From Comamonadaceae bacterium (lineage in GTDB: Bacteria > Pseudomonadota > Gammaproteobacteria > Burkholderiales > Burkholderiaceae_C): 64,000 nt of DNA. The stretch covers positions 62,001 to 126,000 of the forward strand of contig CANJWZ010000001.1 of assembly GCA_947478725.1 (NCBI GenBank). The letters are read 5' to 3'. How positions within the stretch are numbered: the stretch's first letter is position 1; each line of letters begins with the position of its first letter. The translations under genes and the position numbers were made by a program. The notes under the pieces are model-generated. The model saw nothing but the letters and a program-made list of their open reading frames with translations, had not been told where the DNA came from and searched no databases. Below are positions 61,847-64,000 of this stretch, piece by piece.

Positions 61847-63211
61847 ATGTCCAAAAAAGTCTTTATCAAAACCTTCGGCTGCCAGATGAACGAGTACGAC
61901 TCGGACAAGATGTCTGACGTGCTGCATGCGGCTGAGGGCTACGAGCCAACGCAGGACATGGAACAAGCGGACCTGATTTTGTTCAACACCTGCTCGGTAC
62001 GCGAGAAGGCGCAAGAAAAGGTCTTCAGCGACCTGGGGCGCGTCAAACACCTGAAGGAAAAAGGCGTGTTGATCGGTGTCGGCGGCTGCGTGGCCAGCCA
62101 GGAAGGCGCCGCCATCATTGCTAGGGCCCCCTATGTCGACGTGGTGTTTGGCCCGCAAACCCTGCACCGCCTGCCTGACCTGCTGGCCAAGCGCGCCAGG
62201 CTGGGCAAGCCGCAGGTCGACATCAGCTTTCCAGAAATCGAAAAGTTTGACCACCTGCCACCCGCCCGGGTTGAGGGCGCAAGCGCGTTCGTCAGCATCA
62301 TGGAAGGCTGTTCAAAATATTGCAGCTACTGCGTGGTGCCCTACACGCGCGGTGAAGAAGTCAGCCGTCCGTTTGAAGACGTGCTGGTTGAAGTCGCCGG
62401 GCTGGCCGATCAGGGTGTCAAAGAGATCACGCTGCTGGGCCAAAACGTGAACGCTTACAGAGGCAGGATGGGAGGCAACACGGGCGTTGCGGGGGCGTCA
62501 AACGACATCGCCGACTTCGCTACCCTGCTCGACTACGTGCACGACATCCCAGGCATTGAGCGCATCCGCTACGTGACCAGCCACCCGAACGAGTTCACGC
62601 AGAGTTTGATTGATGCCTACGCCAGACTGCCCAAGCTGGTCAACCACCTGCACCTGCCGGTGCAACATGGCTCAGACAAAATCTTGATGGCCATGAAGCG
62701 CGGCTACACCGCGATGGAATACAAAAGCACCATCCGCAAACTGCGCGCCATCAGGCCAGACCTGGCCATGAGCAGCGACTTCATCGTCGGCTTTCCAGGT
62801 GAGACCGATGAAGACTTCGACAAGATGATGCGCCTGATTGACGACGTGGGTTATGACACCTCCTTTAGCTTCATCTACAGCCCCCGCCCAGGCACGCCAG
62901 CGGCCAACATCAAGGACGACACACCGCACAGCGTCAAACTCAAACGACTGCAACACTTGCAGGCCACGATAGACAAAAGCGTGGAGGCCATCAGCGCCAG
63001 CCGCTTGGGCACCGTGCAGCGCGTATTGGTTGAAGGCCCGGCGCGCAAAACACCCAACGCCTTGTTTGGCCGGACGGAATGCAATCGGCCTGTGGTTTTC
63101 AGCGGGCCAGACCGATTGATTGGGCATCTGGTGGATATCAGGATTACTGAAGCGCCGATGCGGTCACTCAGGGGCGAGGTGGTAACTGTTGATGAGGGTA
63201 TGGCGGCTTGA
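61847..63211 (+). CDS. miaB: tRNA-2-methylthio-N6-dimethylallyladenosine synthase
   Basis: This 454-residue radical SAM enzyme adds the methylthio group to A37 of tRNA. The N-terminal cluster cysteines lie in [12 protein letters not shown] (Cys12), [14 protein letters not shown] and GGCVASQEG. The radical SAM triad is Cys155, Cys159 and Cys162 (GCSKYCSYC). The C-terminal TRAM domain is present ([19 protein letters not shown]). Length is standard. Confidence 0.96.
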   Translation: MSKKVFIKTFGCQMNEYDSDKMSDVLHAAEGYEPTQDMEQADLILFNTCSVREKAQEKVFSDLGRVKHLKEKGVLIGVGGCVASQEGAAIIARAPYVDVVFGPQTLHRLPDLLAKRARLGKPQVDISFPEIEKFDHLPPARVEGASAFVSIMEGCSKYCSYCVVPYTRGEEVSRPFEDVLVEVAGLADQGVKEITLLGQNVNAYRGRMGGNTGVAGASNDIADFATLLDYVHDIPGIERIRYVTSHPNEFTQSLIDAYARLPKLVNHLHLPVQHGSDKILMAMKRGYTAMEYKSTIRKLRAIRPDLAMSSDFIVGFPGETDEDFDKMMRLIDDVGYDTSFSFIYSPRPGTPAANIKDDTPHSVKLKRLQHLQATIDKSVEAISASRLGTVQRVLVEGPARKTPNALFGRTECNRPVVFSGPDRLIGHLVDIRITEAPMRSLRGEVVTVDEGMAA

Positions 63212-63233
63212 TGCTACATTTTTAGGAGCAGCT
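63212..63233 (-). repeat. interspersed repeat family A, partial copy at the miaB end
   Basis: TGCTACATTTTTAGGAGCAGCT directly follows the miaB stop codon and matches the palindromic half of the family A element. A run of twelve G residues (63235-63246) follows. Confidence 0.4.
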
Positions 63234-63256
63234 TGGGGGGGGGGGGCGAACCATGA

Positions 63257-63634
63257 CTACGTGCCTGCATTTTTAGTGAAATTGCACCGGTAACAGAGCG
63301 GTTGAATATTTGAGATGTCATCGGTACCGACTCTAGAAAGAGGCAAGATTTGGTCCTTAGTCCAAACAAATTTATAACGTCTGTCTGGTCGCGGTGGTAT
63401 TTCTGACCAGGTACGTCTGCATCTCGGACACAAGTCAAACTCACTGAGCTTTGCAAACCATTGCGAACGGGTGTGTGTCCCTCCGTTGGCAATCTTTCGC
63501 GCATCGTAAGCGGTACGTCGCGAATCTCTACATGGCTTGCAATAGTGTTTGACCTTCCCAGTGGAGCTTGATGTCCACAAACCAAAGCTCACCGAACCGC
63601 ACTTCGTACAAGGTTGCTTTTGTTTAAAACTCAT
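63257..63634 (-). CDS. HNH-endonuclease-like zinc protein with an altered catalytic motif
   Basis: This 125-residue protein has two pairs of cysteines at the N-terminus (CTKCGS and CKPCRD) and then CPRCRRTW. The C-terminal TDDISNIQPLCYRCNFTKN is the second half of an HNH motif. The first half reads KDQILPLSR, where the family normally has DHI; Gln (CAA) replaces the catalytic His. The protein may therefore be inactive or bind DNA only. The gene is less GC-rich than miaB, with which it is convergent, and looks acquired. Confidence 0.7.
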   Translation of the reverse strand: MSFKQKQPCTKCGSVSFGLWTSSSTGKVKHYCKPCRDSRRTAYDARKIANGGTHTRSQWFAKLSEFDLCPRCRRTWSEIPPRPDRRYKFVWTKDQILPLSRVGTDDISNIQPLCYRCNFTKNAGT

Positions 63635-64000
63635 GCTGCAAATTTAACTCACCCGAACGAAATGGCAGCTGAATTGATGAATCTAAAGCGGTCATCGTTC
63701 ACCTAGCTGCAGGGACTCGCCCTGGAGGGCGACTTACTTTCGATGAAACCTGCTGCGCAGGTTTTCTTTGTTCCCCAAAGGCGCGCTATGCGCGCGAGGT
63801 TCACTCACTTTGCGCAGCAAAGTTACGTGAACACCAAACCTAAGGAAAAGAAAGGCGACCCGCAGTCTGAGTCCCTAAGCTTCGCTACGGGCAACCTGTG
63901 CTGCTCGGCTCAGGCAGAACGGGAGGGGGAATAGATTCGGGTTCGGGGAGCACGCAAGCGCTACGCACTCATGTGCGGCTTTGTATTTGTCTTGTTCTTT
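63635..64000. other. end of window: no gene, repeat-like sequence
   Basis: No credible gene is visible. The stretch from about 63706 to 63935 contains GACTTACTTTCGATG, several hairpins (ACCTGCTGCGCAGGT at 63748-63762; GCGCGCTATGCGCGC at 63781-63795) and GGCGACCCGCAGTCTGAGTC followed by CTTCGCTACGGGCAACCTGT. I recall similar intergenic stretches in Burkholderiales genomes. The open frame at 63743-63934 is most likely chance. Confidence 0.45.

Noticed and set aside
63743..63934. 63-codon frame at the end of the window
   Set aside because: It runs through hairpin-rich repeat-like sequence, has no ribosome site and encodes no recognisable protein.
1..64000. CRISPR array or defence system
   Set aside because: No regularly spaced repeats and no cas, restriction or toxin-antitoxin genes were seen. 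The dispersed repeats A and B are single copies far apart, and the HNH-like gene has no partner genes.

Overview
This window looks like a chromosomal segment of a betaproteobacterium of the Comamonadaceae (Polaromonas/Rhodoferax/Variovorax type). The reasons are the high GC content, the expansion of orphan Bug/TctC solute-binding proteins, the gene orders dusB-fis-purH, yqgE-ruvX-pyrR-pyrB-pyrC'-plsC and rubredoxin-pilG-pilH-pilI-pilJ-chpA, and two families of short interspersed repeats that I recall from that family. All names come from reading the sequence; no database search was run.

Layout. 1-11.3 kb: the start of an acyl-CoA desaturase (cut by the window edge), an RsmB-type RNA methyltransferase, a DUF1653 protein, release factor 3, an AtuA-type two-gene unit with a TctC receptor, then an Lrp-type regulator divergent from a stand-alone AceE-type 2-oxo acid dehydrogenase. 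An AT-rich M19 dipeptidase gene follows and looks foreign. 11.3-15.3 kb: a second desaturase and a divergent ferric-iron-type ABC permease/ATPase pair with a Fur-box-like site between them.

15.3-29.4 kb is the main accessory region, a catabolic island of about 14 kb. It encodes a CoA ligase, Rieske dioxygenase alpha and beta subunits, a BphB-like dihydrodiol dehydrogenase, a LigAB-type extradiol dioxygenase, a meta-cleavage hydrolase, a hydratase and an HpaI-type aldolase. It also has a CaiB-type CoA transferase, a nitronate-monooxygenase-like protein, two TctC receptors and a TetR regulator. A FAS1/MaoC-type dehydratase pseudogene and an aldehyde dehydrogenase stump are decayed. Read in order, these genes make a plausible lower and upper meta-cleavage route from an aromatic acid to pyruvate and an aldehyde. 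Three 18-bp operators of the same 7-4-7 design lie in the three divergent promoter regions, which suggests one TetR regulon. The island sits inside a duplicated chromosomal segment. The end of the ABC ATPase gene and the end of the acyltransferase gene, which were once adjacent and convergent, occur on both sides of it at about 98% identity, and each extra copy has decayed.

29.6-64 kb is mostly core chromosome. It holds the pyrimidine operon (with a dihydroorotase-like protein lacking the HxH metal motif), a CPD photolyase, the Pil-Chp chemosensory operon for type IV pili, a ThiD-like kinase, hemL, dusB-fis-purH and a YqaA membrane protein. Further on are an RsuA-type protein lacking the usual catalytic Asp, ychF, a MOSC protein, a UbiH-type hydroxylase, dsbC and a photolyase-like FAD protein. 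The stretch ends with DUF3429, an M61 peptidase, an enoyl-CoA hydratase, tRNA-Met(CAT), a small exported protein, miaB and an HNH-like protein with an altered active-site motif.

Two short repeat families run through the window. In two places a copy lies in frame inside a gene (the AceE-type gene and the photolyase-like gene), adding residues without breaking the frame.
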